Made by a program: the position numbers and the translations under genes. 38,812 bases of DNA from Actinomycetota bacterium (GTDB lineage: Bacteria; Actinomycetota; Humimicrobiia; Hakubellales; JAMDDV01), in assembly GCA_023488455.1 (NCBI GenBank), contig JAMDDV010000043.1:1-38812 (forward strand), given 5' to 3'. Below are positions 6,897-13,723 of the stretch, piece by piece; within the stretch, counting starts at the first letter, position 1; the number at the start of each line of letters is the position of its first letter. The notes under the pieces were generated by a model, which saw only the letters and a list, made by a program, of their open reading frames with translations, ran no database searches and had not been told where the DNA came from.

Positions 6897-8129
6897 TTAT
6901 TTGCTTTTTATCTCCCAGGCGAGGATTATCGCCTCAGCGATCTCCTTCACTGGTTTGCACGAATCCATGCTTTTCTTGTGGATCATCTTATGGGCGGTAT
7001 TTTCGTCGACGTTTAGCTCCTTCATAAGGATGCCCTTTGCCTTTTCCAGCACTTTGCGGGTTTCCAGCGCTTTTTTGGTTTCTACAAGTTCTTCCATCAG
7101 CTGCGTGTTTTTTATGGCGATGGCTGCCTGGTTAGCGACAGCCTGTACAATTGCTATCTCCTCTTCGCTGAACTCGTGCAGCTTTTCCGTGTAGCAGTTG
7201 ATGACCCCTATGATGTCCTCCTTTACCATCATCGGCACGGAAAGCAGCGAGCAGAACCCCTCTTTTCTTGCAATTTCCGGGTAAAGGAAGTCAGGTTCTA
7301 TTGTCACATCCAGCACGCAGACAGGTCTTTTTTGAAGGGCAGCCCTTCCACTGATGCTGTTGTTGACCGAGATATTTGGTTTGCTTATATATTCCTGGCT
7401 TAAACTCTGCGTGGCTTCGATTATAAGCTCTTTCTTATCGGAACTGAGCAGCATTATTGAACATATCTTTGACTGCAACAGCTCTGCCGTCATCGTGACT
7501 ATTAATTGAAGTATCTCTTTCAGGTAAAGATTTGAGGCGATGTTCTTGCTTAGTGCGGATAACGCTTCGACCTGAAGGGCTTTTCTTTTCATCTCTTCGT
7601 AAAGACGTGCGTTTTCAATCGCGCTCCCGATCTGGTTTGCAATTATTTTGATGAGCGAGATCGTGCTTTCTGAATATTCATGCGATTTTTTGTGCTGGAT
7701 ATTTATTACGCCGATTACCTTGCCCTTGTTTATTATCGGGACTGACAGAAATGCCTGGTATCTGTCTTCCGGCAGGTTGTGGAAAAATCTGAATCGCGGG
7801 TCGTCACTTGCATTTTCAGAGATCGCTACTGGTTTGTTTTCCTTTGCAACCCAACCCGTAATCCCCTCGCCGATTTTTAATTTTATTTTACCTAGCATTT
7901 TTGGGTGGGGATTTTTGGAAGCCCTTAAGACCAGTTCCTTGTTCTGTCTGTCCAGTAAATAGAGAAATATTGAGTCCCCACTGCTTTCCTTCAGGACGAT
8001 ATCAATGATCTGATTGAGAACCTCATTTAAATCAAGGCTGCTCGATACAGTATGCGAAATATTGTAGAGGAGAGAGAGCTCCTCGTTTTTCTTCTTTAAC
8101 TCAGTTAGAATGTTGCTTTCCTGGTTCAT
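6897..8129 (-). CDS. GAF-GAF-ANTAR sensory antitermination regulator
   Basis: The 410-residue cytoplasmic protein starts with a short coiled coil (about 5-30). Two GAF domains follow (about 30-175 and 195-345), each with the VIGVIN strand (KVIGVINIQHK; IIGVINCYTE). A C-terminal ANTAR domain (about 350-405) has the segment RKVLEKAKGILMKELNVDENTAHKMI. ANTAR domains bind paired RNA hairpins and prevent transcription termination; the GAF domains would sense a small ligand or redox state. There is no kinase domain, so input is probably direct. The promoter lies so close that the mRNA should start at or next to the ATG (leaderless). It is divergent from the structured RNA at 8229-8437. Confidence 0.9.
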   Translation of the reverse strand: MNQESNILTELKKKNEELSLLYNISHTVSSSLDLNEVLNQIIDIVLKESSGDSIFLYLLDRQNKELVLRASKNPHPKMLGKIKLKIGEGITGWVAKENKPVAISENASDDPRFRFFHNLPEDRYQAFLSVPIINKGKVIGVINIQHKKSHEYSESTISLIKIIANQIGSAIENARLYEEMKRKALQVEALSALSKNIASNLYLKEILQLIVTMTAELLQSKICSIMLLSSDKKELIIEATQSLSQEYISKPNISVNNSISGRAALQKRPVCVLDVTIEPDFLYPEIARKEGFCSLLSVPMMVKEDIIGVINCYTEKLHEFSEEEIAIVQAVANQAAIAIKNTQLMEELVETKKALETRKVLEKAKGILMKELNVDENTAHKMIHKKSMDSCKPVKEIAEAIILAWEIKSK

Positions 8130-8136
8130 GGTAAAG

Positions 8137-8164
8137 ATTATAAGTTCAAATGCATTCAGGTCAA
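8137..8164 (-). promoter_or_regulatory. Promoter of the GAF-ANTAR gene (leaderless mRNA)
   Basis: Minus-strand TTGACC (8164-8159) and a perfect TATAAT (8142-8137) are 16 bp apart. Only seven bases separate the -10 from the ATG at 8129, so the transcript should begin at the start codon. Confidence 0.7.
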
Positions 8165-8193
8165 AAATATTTCGAAATTTTGTCGAATTCTTG

Positions 8194-8223
8194 TTGACGA
8201 TTTATCAAGGGGTGTGCTATATT
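8194..8223 (+). promoter_or_regulatory. Strong extended -10 promoter of the structured RNA
   Basis: TTGACG (8194-8199), an 18-bp spacer and TATATT (8218-8223) preceded by TG at the extended -10 position (8215-8216). No ribosome binding site or convincing reading frame follows. Confidence 0.7.
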
Positions 8224-8228
8224 AAGCG

Positions 8229-8437
8229 GGCACGAAACCGGAGGCAGCTATTTTATAATATATTTAGCTCGACCGAAGGCAACCTCAGATACATAGTGCT
8301 GGATATTCCTGAAAAAGAATATCACATGCTAAGTTTTTTGAGAGTCCCTCAGAAAAGTTCGTGCTAAAGGCCCGAAAGGTTGATTAGCCTAAAGAGAGTT
8401 TTCTCAATGGTGAAAGGTCATTTGGGCCTAATTTTTT
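8229..8437 (+). ncRNA. Candidate structured non-coding RNA, ~208 nt, family not recognised
   Basis: The transcript would start near 8229 and end in a U-tract at 8432-8437. Domain 1 is closed by GCACGAA (8230-8236) pairing with TTCGTGC (8358-8364). Inside it are helix P2 (8241-8244 with 8283-8286, extended by 8246-8250 with 8265-8269), P3 (8302-8308 with 8317-8323, perfect 7 bp) and P4 (8334-8342 with 8348-8356). Domain 2 is closed by AGGCCC (8368-8373) with GGGCCT (8424-8429) and holds three small hairpins: 8377-8381/8386-8390, 8394-8397/8402-8405 and 8406-8409/8419-8422. No + strand gene follows for nearly 3 kb, so it is not a leader. It does not match tmRNA, SRP, RNase P or riboswitch motifs that I know. 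Confidence 0.6.
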
Positions 8438-9722
8438 ATTTTAGAAAAATGAAGTCATCGCTTAGTAAGACTTTCCAGATTGGAACGATGTTTATTTCAA
8501 TTTCTGAATGAATTAACCTGTTTTCGTAATTTTTGGAAACGATAAAAACCTTATGAATTTTTTCTGAACTTATCAACTCTTTTATTTCTTTTAAGTCTTC
8601 CTTCTCCATCTCGACCTTATCTTTGTATTTCGATTCTATTAAGATTTTTTTGTTGTCCTTCAATACAGTAAAATCAATCTCAACTCTATTTTCATAATAA
8701 TAACCAAAAGATATTCTAAGCTCGTCTTCAATGTGTCTGTGGAGGTAATTAAATAGTGTGTTTTCTGCGCTTGCCCCCAGATTTATTTTTGAGGCATATA
8801 CACTTAAGACGCCAGTATCTGAAAAATAGAATTTTTCAGGAGAATATATCTGTTTGTTTCTTGATGTTGAGAATCTTTTTAGAGAGTTAACTATAAATAC
8901 GTTTTCCAGGTGTTCAAGATATCTTAGGGTAGTATCTTTGTTTATATTTAGGATATTTGAAATTTTTAGGGAACTGGTTACACTACCAACTCTATCTGCA
9001 AGAAGAAGGATTAAGTTTCTTAAAATGTTAGGGTTTCGTAATCCGTGTAACCCGACTATATCCCTGAATAATATATTATCAATTGTGGTCTGAATATACT
9101 CGCTGTCTGGATTTAGGACATACTCTGGCATCCCGCCAAATTCCATGTACTCTTCCACGTAGCTTGAATTTTTAAAGGATTCTGCGACGCTGATATTGAT
9201 GTCCTTAAACTTTAAAAATTCTTTATAGGTGAGAGGATGTATATCAAATTTTATGTTTCTCCCCGTGAGGAAATGGAGGTTTTTGCTTAGCAACAGACTT
9301 GAGGAACCAGAAATTACGAATTTCATGTTTCTTAAATCGTAAAGTTCTTTTATCTGCTGTTCCCAGTTATCAAAAAATTGGATTTCATCGAAGAAAACGT
9401 AAACCTTATCATTAATTGAGAAATCGTGAATTGTAAGATATTCATTAATAATTTGTTCAAGTGTGTATCCTGCAACTTTTGGTGAATCAAGCAAAAAATA
9501 GAGAATTTGCTTTGGCGAAATCCCTTTATTGATTAGTTTATCTATGATTTGCCTAATGAGTGTTGTCTTCCCAACCCTCCTTATGCCAGTTATTAGCAAT
9601 ATGTACTTGTTATCTAAGTGCTGGTTTATTCTTTCTAGATATAATTCTCTTTTTATTCCAAGATCAATTTTTTTGTTCTCCCACCAGGGATTTAGTTGAT
9701 AGAAAAATTCTTTAGTGATCAT
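8436..9722 (-). CDS. AAA-type ATPase with C-terminal DUF4143 (nuclease-like) domain
   Basis: This is a 428-residue P-loop ATPase: Walker A GIRRVGKTT at 46-54, Walker B VYVFFDEIQ at 107-115 and a sensor segment KFVISGSSSLLL. The C-terminal third fits DUF4143 and has a D...ExK arrangement (VEIDFTVLKDNKKILIESKYK) like PD-(D/E)XK nucleases. Such proteins are common, often mobile, and their function is unknown; roles in DNA metabolism or toxin-like stress modules have been proposed. The upstream region carries four AGAATAT-type half-sites. Low GC content fits an accessory gene. It converges with the structured RNA, its stop lying in that RNA's U-tract. Confidence 0.85.
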   Translation of the reverse strand: MITKEFFYQLNPWWENKKIDLGIKRELYLERINQHLDNKYILLITGIRRVGKTTLIRQIIDKLINKGISPKQILYFLLDSPKVAGYTLEQIINEYLTIHDFSINDKVYVFFDEIQFFDNWEQQIKELYDLRNMKFVISGSSSLLLSKNLHFLTGRNIKFDIHPLTYKEFLKFKDINISVAESFKNSSYVEEYMEFGGMPEYVLNPDSEYIQTTIDNILFRDIVGLHGLRNPNILRNLILLLADRVGSVTSSLKISNILNINKDTTLRYLEHLENVFIVNSLKRFSTSRNKQIYSPEKFYFSDTGVLSVYASKINLGASAENTLFNYLHRHIEDELRISFGYYYENRVEIDFTVLKDNKKILIESKYKDKVEMEKEDLKEIKELISSEKIHKVFIVSKNYENRLIHSEIEINIVPIWKVLLSDDFIFLK

Positions 9723-9763
9723 ATAAAGAGACCTTCTTTTATATTAAGCTAACTATAGTGAAT

Positions 9764-9818
9764 ATATTCTATCATAATAGAATATTATTTCAATTATATT
9801 CTTTTTAAAGTAGAATAT
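9764..9818 (-). promoter_or_regulatory. Tandem inverted-repeat operator upstream of the DUF4143 ATPase
   Basis: Four 7-bp half-sites alternate in direction: ATATTCT 9764-9770, AGAATAT 9779-9785, ATATTCT 9796-9802 and AGAATAT 9812-9818. The first pair extends to a 9-bp inverted repeat (9764-9772 with 9777-9785). The two pairs are about 32 bp apart, three helical turns. A weak minus-strand promoter (TTGAAA, 16 bp, TAGAAT) overlaps the repeats. Confidence 0.6.
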
Positions 9819-9863
9819 ATTTGAATCATTGAGATTTTGAATTTATCAAGGATTTGAACTAAA

Positions 9864-9892
9864 AAAAGAGGCATCTTTTAGATGCCTCTTTT
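9864..9892 (-). terminator. Intrinsic terminator of the HtrA-like protease gene
   Basis: A perfect 12-bp stem (9864-9875 with 9881-9892) with loop TTTTA is flanked by A/T tracts on both sides. It can terminate the protease transcript arriving on the minus strand. Confidence 0.85.
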
Positions 9893-9954
9893 AGTTTCTA
9901 ATCGGAGCGGATATAGACAGGGATTTTTCCTGTCCAGTATGATGAATATACGGC

Positions 9955-11103
9955 TTAACCGCTCTCTAACTGTTTCTCCTTGGCTTTCTGGATGTATTCC
10001 TGTGCCTTCAGATGGCTTGGGAAAATATCCAGGATGTTTCGGAAATGTTCGATTGCTGTCTCATAGTCGCCAGCATAGTAGGCGATGAGCCCAGCTTTGA
10101 ACTCTTCGGTTGACCATCCAAGTGTGTTTTCTACTCCGTTCTTGTTCACCATCTGCTTAATGTCGTTACTTGGCCTGATGAAGTTGAACCCCTGTGCATC
10201 TGGGCTACCCATTGTCAGGATGCCGACTACATCTCCATTTGTGTTAACCACAGGTCCCCCTGAATTACCGGGAGCGGCAGATGCGTCGACCTGATAAACC
10301 TCTGTTCCACCGACCATCTTTCGGGCCGAAACGATTCCCTGGGTTACAGATGGCACCATTATGCTCTCATCAGAAATATCGGCGGCACCTGGATATCCAA
10401 TCACGGTTATCTGATTGCCCACCTCAAGGTCATCAGAGTTACCGAGAAGTGCGCTTGGCAGGTTTCTACCCTCGATTCTGACTATAGCAATATCCCTCTG
10501 CTCCCACGGGGAGAAATCGATGAGTTCAGCACGGTACCATTTCTGGATGTTGTCAATGCCGCCCTCAGCCTGATTAAATTGTACGTAGATCTCTCTATCA
10601 GGCTTGCTGCCGTTTTGGCCCTCGACCTTGAAGTTTGCATAGACCCACGTCCAGTCATCGTCAGTCCAGTTCGTTGTGTCATAAAACTGAAAAACCTGTT
10701 GATCAATCAGGGCGTATTTGACCTCATCCTCGCCCCACTCAACTACGTGGCCTGCAGTGACGATGAAACCGTCTGGATTAACTACAACTCCTGATCCCCA
10801 TCCACCGGTTTGGTAAGGTCCATCCCATGTGTTGTAATAAGCATCATAAACAAGCCCGCTATACATGGTCACGATAACACTGACTGCAGGTTCAACGAGC
10901 AAATTTGGACTCTCGAATTTAACCTCAACCGGCTTGGTCTCCTCGGCAGTTGTTTCTGTTGTTTCACCAGCCTTTGTTTCTTTTGTCTCTCCTGTTGTAG
11001 CAGATGGTTGCGGTTTGGGTATGTTACACGCCAGAACAACCATCATGGCTAACAGAAAAACTATAATTGCTATTGTGATTGACTTTTTTCCTAATTTCTT
11101 CAT
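9955..11103 (-). CDS. HtrA/DegP-like S1C serine protease, lipoprotein, no PDZ domain
   Basis: The 382-residue precursor has a lipobox VLAC (Cys26) and a Thr/Glu-rich linker (31-60). A trypsin-fold domain with an intact triad follows: H119 (TAGHVV), D204 (RDIAIVRI) and S281 (GNSGGPV). A 35-residue insertion between H and D is rich in Trp, Asp and Asn. Where HtrA proteins carry PDZ domains, this one has a short TPR-like helical pair (LIAYYAGDYETAIEHFRNILDIFPSHLKAQEY). It should sit on the outer face of the membrane and degrade misfolded envelope proteins. Strong Shine-Dalgarno AGGAGG; a 7-bp hairpin lies directly before it. Confidence 0.85.
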   Translation of the reverse strand: MKKLGKKSITIAIIVFLLAMMVVLACNIPKPQPSATTGETKETKAGETTETTAEETKPVEVKFESPNLLVEPAVSVIVTMYSGLVYDAYYNTWDGPYQTGGWGSGVVVNPDGFIVTAGHVVEWGEDEVKYALIDQQVFQFYDTTNWTDDDWTWVYANFKVEGQNGSKPDREIYVQFNQAEGGIDNIQKWYRAELIDFSPWEQRDIAIVRIEGRNLPSALLGNSDDLEVGNQITVIGYPGAADISDESIMVPSVTQGIVSARKMVGGTEVYQVDASAAPGNSGGPVVNTNGDVVGILTMGSPDAQGFNFIRPSNDIKQMVNKNGVENTLGWSTEEFKAGLIAYYAGDYETAIEHFRNILDIFPSHLKAQEYIQKAKEKQLESG

Positions 11104-11116
11104 ATAATCCTCCTTC

Positions 11117-11137
11117 AGACGTAAAGAATGTACGTCT
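11117..11137 (-). promoter_or_regulatory. Hairpin abutting the ribosome binding site of the protease gene
   Basis: TACGTCT (11131-11137) and AGACGTA (11117-11123) form a 7-bp stem with a 7-base loop, ending two or three bases upstream of the Shine-Dalgarno on the minus strand. It could modulate translation or be a protein operator. The rest of the gap to recF is A/T-rich with a 12-bp palindrome (AATATCGATATT, 11251-11262); I see no DnaA boxes. Confidence 0.45.
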
Positions 11138-11292
11138 TATAAACCCCCTTTCTGAAAAAAATTTTAAAACCTTATATTTATTTCAAATATAATACAAAAA
11201 ACCCTTTATTTCTATAAAATGAAGTATATTTTTAATAAATTACCCGAAATAATATCGATATTTTTGTTTAAAAACTTTAATGATGGTGGATT

Positions 11293-12420
11293 GTGAGCGG
11301 TAATTGTCTTGTTTTGAAAGATTTAGAGCTGGTAAATTACAGAAACTACAGGAATGCCCGTTTTGGGTTTAATCCCAACCTCACGATAATTTATGGTAGG
11401 AATGCTGCTGGTAAGACAAATTTGCTTGAAGCGGTTAGAGTGCTATCCACTGGGTCATCGCACAGGAATTCGCCGGACAGGGAGCTGATCAACCTGGATG
11501 AGGAAGAGGCAAAGATTTTTGCTGAACTGGATTCTGGCGATAAACAGTATCAGGCAGAGCTCAGGATTTCCAAAATTAACAGGAAAAGTCTTGCTTTAAA
11601 CAAGGTAAAACAGAGGAAACATTTTGAAGAGCATGGCTTCTTCCCTTCGGTGATCTTCACTCCCGACGACCTGAAGATCGTCAAGGAAGGTCCCGAGAAC
11701 AGAAGAAGCTTCATCGACGGCGTAGTGTCTCAGTATGACAGGACATATAATTACCATAAAAACCGCTACCAGAAAATATTGGCGCAGCGCAACTCTTTGC
11801 TAAAAACTGCGTCTGAGCGGGAGAGTTGCCTTGATACACTTAACCTCTGGGATGAGCACCTTGCTGAATCCGGAGCGGTTATTCTTAGCAAAAGGTTCGA
11901 ATTCGTAAAGGAATTAACAGTTCTTTTCAAGGAATCAATTGATAAAATTGACGCAAATTCGGTCTTTGATATCGGCTATCTCCCCAGCCCATCATTTGAT
12001 AGCCCTAACACCTTTCTACTAAAGGATGTTTTTCTTTACGAGCTTCGAGGTTCGAGAGTTAACGACATGAATAGGGGGGCAACAGGAGTTGGCCCACATA
12101 GGGATGATGTGCTCATATTAATTGATGGACGGGATTCCAGGTCATTCGCTTCGCAGGGACAGCAGAGGGAGATAACGCTGGCACTAAAGATTGCAGAATA
12201 CGCGCTTTTGAGGGAAAAGATAGGTAAGCCCCCAATTCTGCTTCTTGATGATGTCATGTCCGAGCTTGATTCCACGCGAAGAGCACAAGTTTATAGGTTT
12301 TTAGCTAACAATGCTCAATCAGTAATAACAACTACTGATTTATTTGACATTGAGGAGAGTATGCTTGAAGGCGCAACTATAATTGAGATCGAAAATGGAG
12401 TAAGCAGGGTAGAAGATTGA
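11293..12420 (+). CDS. recF: RecF recombination mediator ATPase
   Basis: The 375-residue product is of normal RecF length. It has a Walker A GRNAAGKTN at 35-43, the QGQQRE signature and Walker B PILLLDDVMSELD near 315-327. RecF works with RecO and RecR to load RecA on gapped single-stranded DNA in the cytoplasm. GTG start. It is followed with a 4-base overlap by dciA and then gyrB, the conserved bacterial order, but dnaA and dnaN, which normally precede recF, are absent upstream. Confidence 0.95.
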   Translation: MSGNCLVLKDLELVNYRNYRNARFGFNPNLTIIYGRNAAGKTNLLEAVRVLSTGSSHRNSPDRELINLDEEEAKIFAELDSGDKQYQAELRISKINRKSLALNKVKQRKHFEEHGFFPSVIFTPDDLKIVKEGPENRRSFIDGVVSQYDRTYNYHKNRYQKILAQRNSLLKTASERESCLDTLNLWDEHLAESGAVILSKRFEFVKELTVLFKESIDKIDANSVFDIGYLPSPSFDSPNTFLLKDVFLYELRGSRVNDMNRGATGVGPHRDDVLILIDGRDSRSFASQGQQREITLALKIAEYALLREKIGKPPILLLDDVMSELDSTRRAQVYRFLANNAQSVITTTDLFDIEESMLEGATIIEIENGVSRVED

Positions 12421-12905
12421 ACAGTATTGGGGAAGTAATAAAAAGAGCTATAAAAAAGCCTGGTTCAATCAGGAAGATAAAAGAATATTCAATAGTTGCT
12501 GCATGGCAGCAGATAGTGGGCCAGAAGTTAGCGGCGAACTCTTATCCAATAAAGATAAGAGACGGAACTGTTATTGTTGTTGCAAAGGACAATATGTGGG
12601 CTGCAGAGCTGAAGTATATGTCCGCCCTAATAATAAAGAAGATAAACGAATTCTTGAAAGAGGATCTGATAAAAGACATCAGATTTTCTACCTACATACT
12701 GTTTGATCCAGGAAGAGCTGTGCTTTATGAAGAAGAATCTAATAATGAAATAGGTTCTATAGAATTATCAGATGAACAAAAACGGATGATCGATTCCAAT
12801 TTAAAATGGATTGAGGATGAAGAATTGAGAAATAGAATGCAAAAATTGCTCTATAAGGACTTGATCTTTAGAAATAGTAAGTCACGATTCACACAAGAGC
12901 ATTGA
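12417..12905 (+). CDS. DUF721 / DciA-family helicase-loader-like protein
   Basis: This is a 162-residue DUF721 protein; the N-terminal core (about 1-95) has the family pattern AAWQQIVGQKLAANSYPIKIRDGTVIVV and WAAELKYM. In bacteria without DnaC or DnaI, DciA helps load the replicative helicase DnaB at the origin. The C-terminal 60 residues are acidic and variable. It starts at TTG inside the recF stop (TTGA overlap) and so is co-translated. In Actinomycetota the same gene lies between recF and gyrB; here a toxin-antitoxin pair separates it from gyrB. Confidence 0.85.
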   Translation: MNSIGEVIKRAIKKPGSIRKIKEYSIVAAWQQIVGQKLAANSYPIKIRDGTVIVVAKDNMWAAELKYMSALIIKKINEFLKEDLIKDIRFSTYILFDPGRAVLYEEESNNEIGSIELSDEQKRMIDSNLKWIEDEELRNRMQKLLYKDLIFRNSKSRFTQEH

Positions 12906-12930
12906 TTAAAAGTCATACCCATGGTATGAT
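12902..12930 (+). promoter_or_regulatory. Promoter/operator of the ribbon-helix-helix/MazF pair
   Basis: TTGATT (12902-12907) and TATGAT (12925-12930) are 17 bp apart. The spacer and -10 contain a 7-bp inverted repeat, TCATACC (12913-12919) and GGTATGA (12923-12929), a typical position for a ribbon-helix-helix autorepressor. The -35 overlaps the end of dciA. Confidence 0.7.
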
Positions 12931-12966
12931 ATTATTTAAATATCAGTATGATTTGAGGTATTAAAT

Positions 12967-13245
12967 ATGACTCGTGTCAAGAAGGTGACCATAAGCTTGC
13001 CAGAAGACGTACTGCAAACGGTTGATGGGTATGCTCAGATGGGAGATAAAAGCCGTAGTTTTATCATTAGGGAAGCAGTGGAAGCCTATATTAAAGAAGA
13101 TGTGGAGAGTCGGACAATAATCGAGGCAGCCGAGATATATGCTCAGATTGAAGAATCAGACATCAGGCTATCAGAGAAATTTTTGGGCATCTCCTCTGAG
13201 ACTCTGCCAAGAAGCAGAAAGGATAATAATGCTAACACCAGCTAG
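12967..13245 (+). CDS. Ribbon-helix-helix (CopG/MazE-like) antitoxin
   Basis: The 92-residue product begins with a ribbon-helix-helix domain (RVKKVTISLPEDVLQTVDGYA... SRSFIIREAVEAYI, residues 2-43). An acidic, helical toxin-binding tail follows. Shine-Dalgarno GAGGT precedes the ATG. Its stop lies 17 bases inside the MazF gene. It should bind the TCATACC-N3-GGTATGA repeat and neutralise the downstream RNase. Confidence 0.87.
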   Translation: MTRVKKVTISLPEDVLQTVDGYAQMGDKSRSFIIREAVEAYIKEDVESRTIIEAAEIYAQIEESDIRLSEKFLGISSETLPRSRKDNNANTS

Positions 13246-13588
13246 AGGAGAAATCTATTGGCTGGACTTCTCGCCTTCCATTGGAAGCGAGATGCAGGAT
13301 ATTCATCCAGCTTTAATAATTCAGAATGATATTGCAAACAAAGTTAGTAGTTTGACTATAGTGGCAGCGATCACCTCTAATTTAAAGGTAGCAAGTCTTC
13401 CGGTAGCAATAGTAATAGAACCCAAAGATAGTGGCCTCCCCCAAAAATCCGTAGTCCATTTGGGACAAATCTATGCAATTGATAAAAGACGACTTTGCAA
13501 ATTAATAGGAAAGCTCTCAGCCCAAAAAATAGAGGAGGTCAACGGGTCTATCTTGGTAAGCCTTGGTTTGAAAGAGTTCAGGATGTAG
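13229..13588 (+). CDS. MazF/PemK-family toxin with Arg-to-His change at the catalytic position
   Basis: The 119-residue product from ATG 13229 (Shine-Dalgarno AAAGGA) has the MazF fold signatures: RGEIYWLDFSPSIGSE, PALIIQND, VAAITSNL and a C-terminal IDKRRL. MazF toxins are sequence-specific mRNA endonucleases. The loop that normally reads x-R-P supplies the catalytic arginine (R25 in the Bacillus enzyme); here the codon is CAT, giving DIHPALI, so the Arg is His. The catalytic Thr in AAIT is kept. Activity may be reduced, altered or lost. A frame extending upstream to 13139 is overlap with the antitoxin. Confidence 0.85.
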   Translation: MLTPARGEIYWLDFSPSIGSEMQDIHPALIIQNDIANKVSSLTIVAAITSNLKVASLPVAIVIEPKDSGLPQKSVVHLGQIYAIDKRRLCKLIGKLSAQKIEEVNGSILVSLGLKEFRM

Positions 13589-13638
13589 GACTATACTTTG
13601 GATTGTGGTTTTGATTAGCAAAATGAAACATGCTTTTG

Positions 13639-13647
13639 TGTTATAAT
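13639..13647 (+). promoter_or_regulatory. Extended -10 element ahead of gyrB
   Basis: TGT followed by a perfect TATAAT (13642-13647) forms an extended -10; no good -35 is seen. It gives gyrB its own promoter downstream of the inserted toxin pair, with a leader of about 70 nt. Confidence 0.45.
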
Positions 13648-13723
13648 TTTCTAGCAAATACAATATGTTGTGAGAAATATGTATTTTTTCTACAAATCCT
13701 GGATATCTTGAGGAGTTTTTTGT

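Noticed and set aside
8200..8330. SAM-I-like words (TTATCAAG, GAAACC, GGCAACC, AGTGCTGGATATTCC) in the structured RNA
   Set aside because: The order and spacing do not fit the SAM-I core: the GGTGGAGGGA side of P2 and the GATGAG-type closing strand are absent, TTATCAAG lies upstream of the predicted transcript start, and no gene follows for it to control.
8110..8367. 85-codon + strand reading frame across the structured RNA region
   Set aside because: It starts inside the opposite-strand regulator gene, crosses its promoter, has no ribosome binding site and no protein-like pattern.
8365..8437. ANTAR-target dual hexaloop hairpins in the 3' domain
   Set aside because: Only one hexaloop with A at position 1 and G at position 4 (8413-8418) sits on a weak, wobble-rich stem; the required second hairpin is not present.
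11104..11292. Possible replication origin in the AT-rich gap before recF
   Set aside because: No DnaA boxes (TTATCCACA-like) on either strand, and dnaA/dnaN are absent; AT-richness and one palindrome alone do not make an origin.
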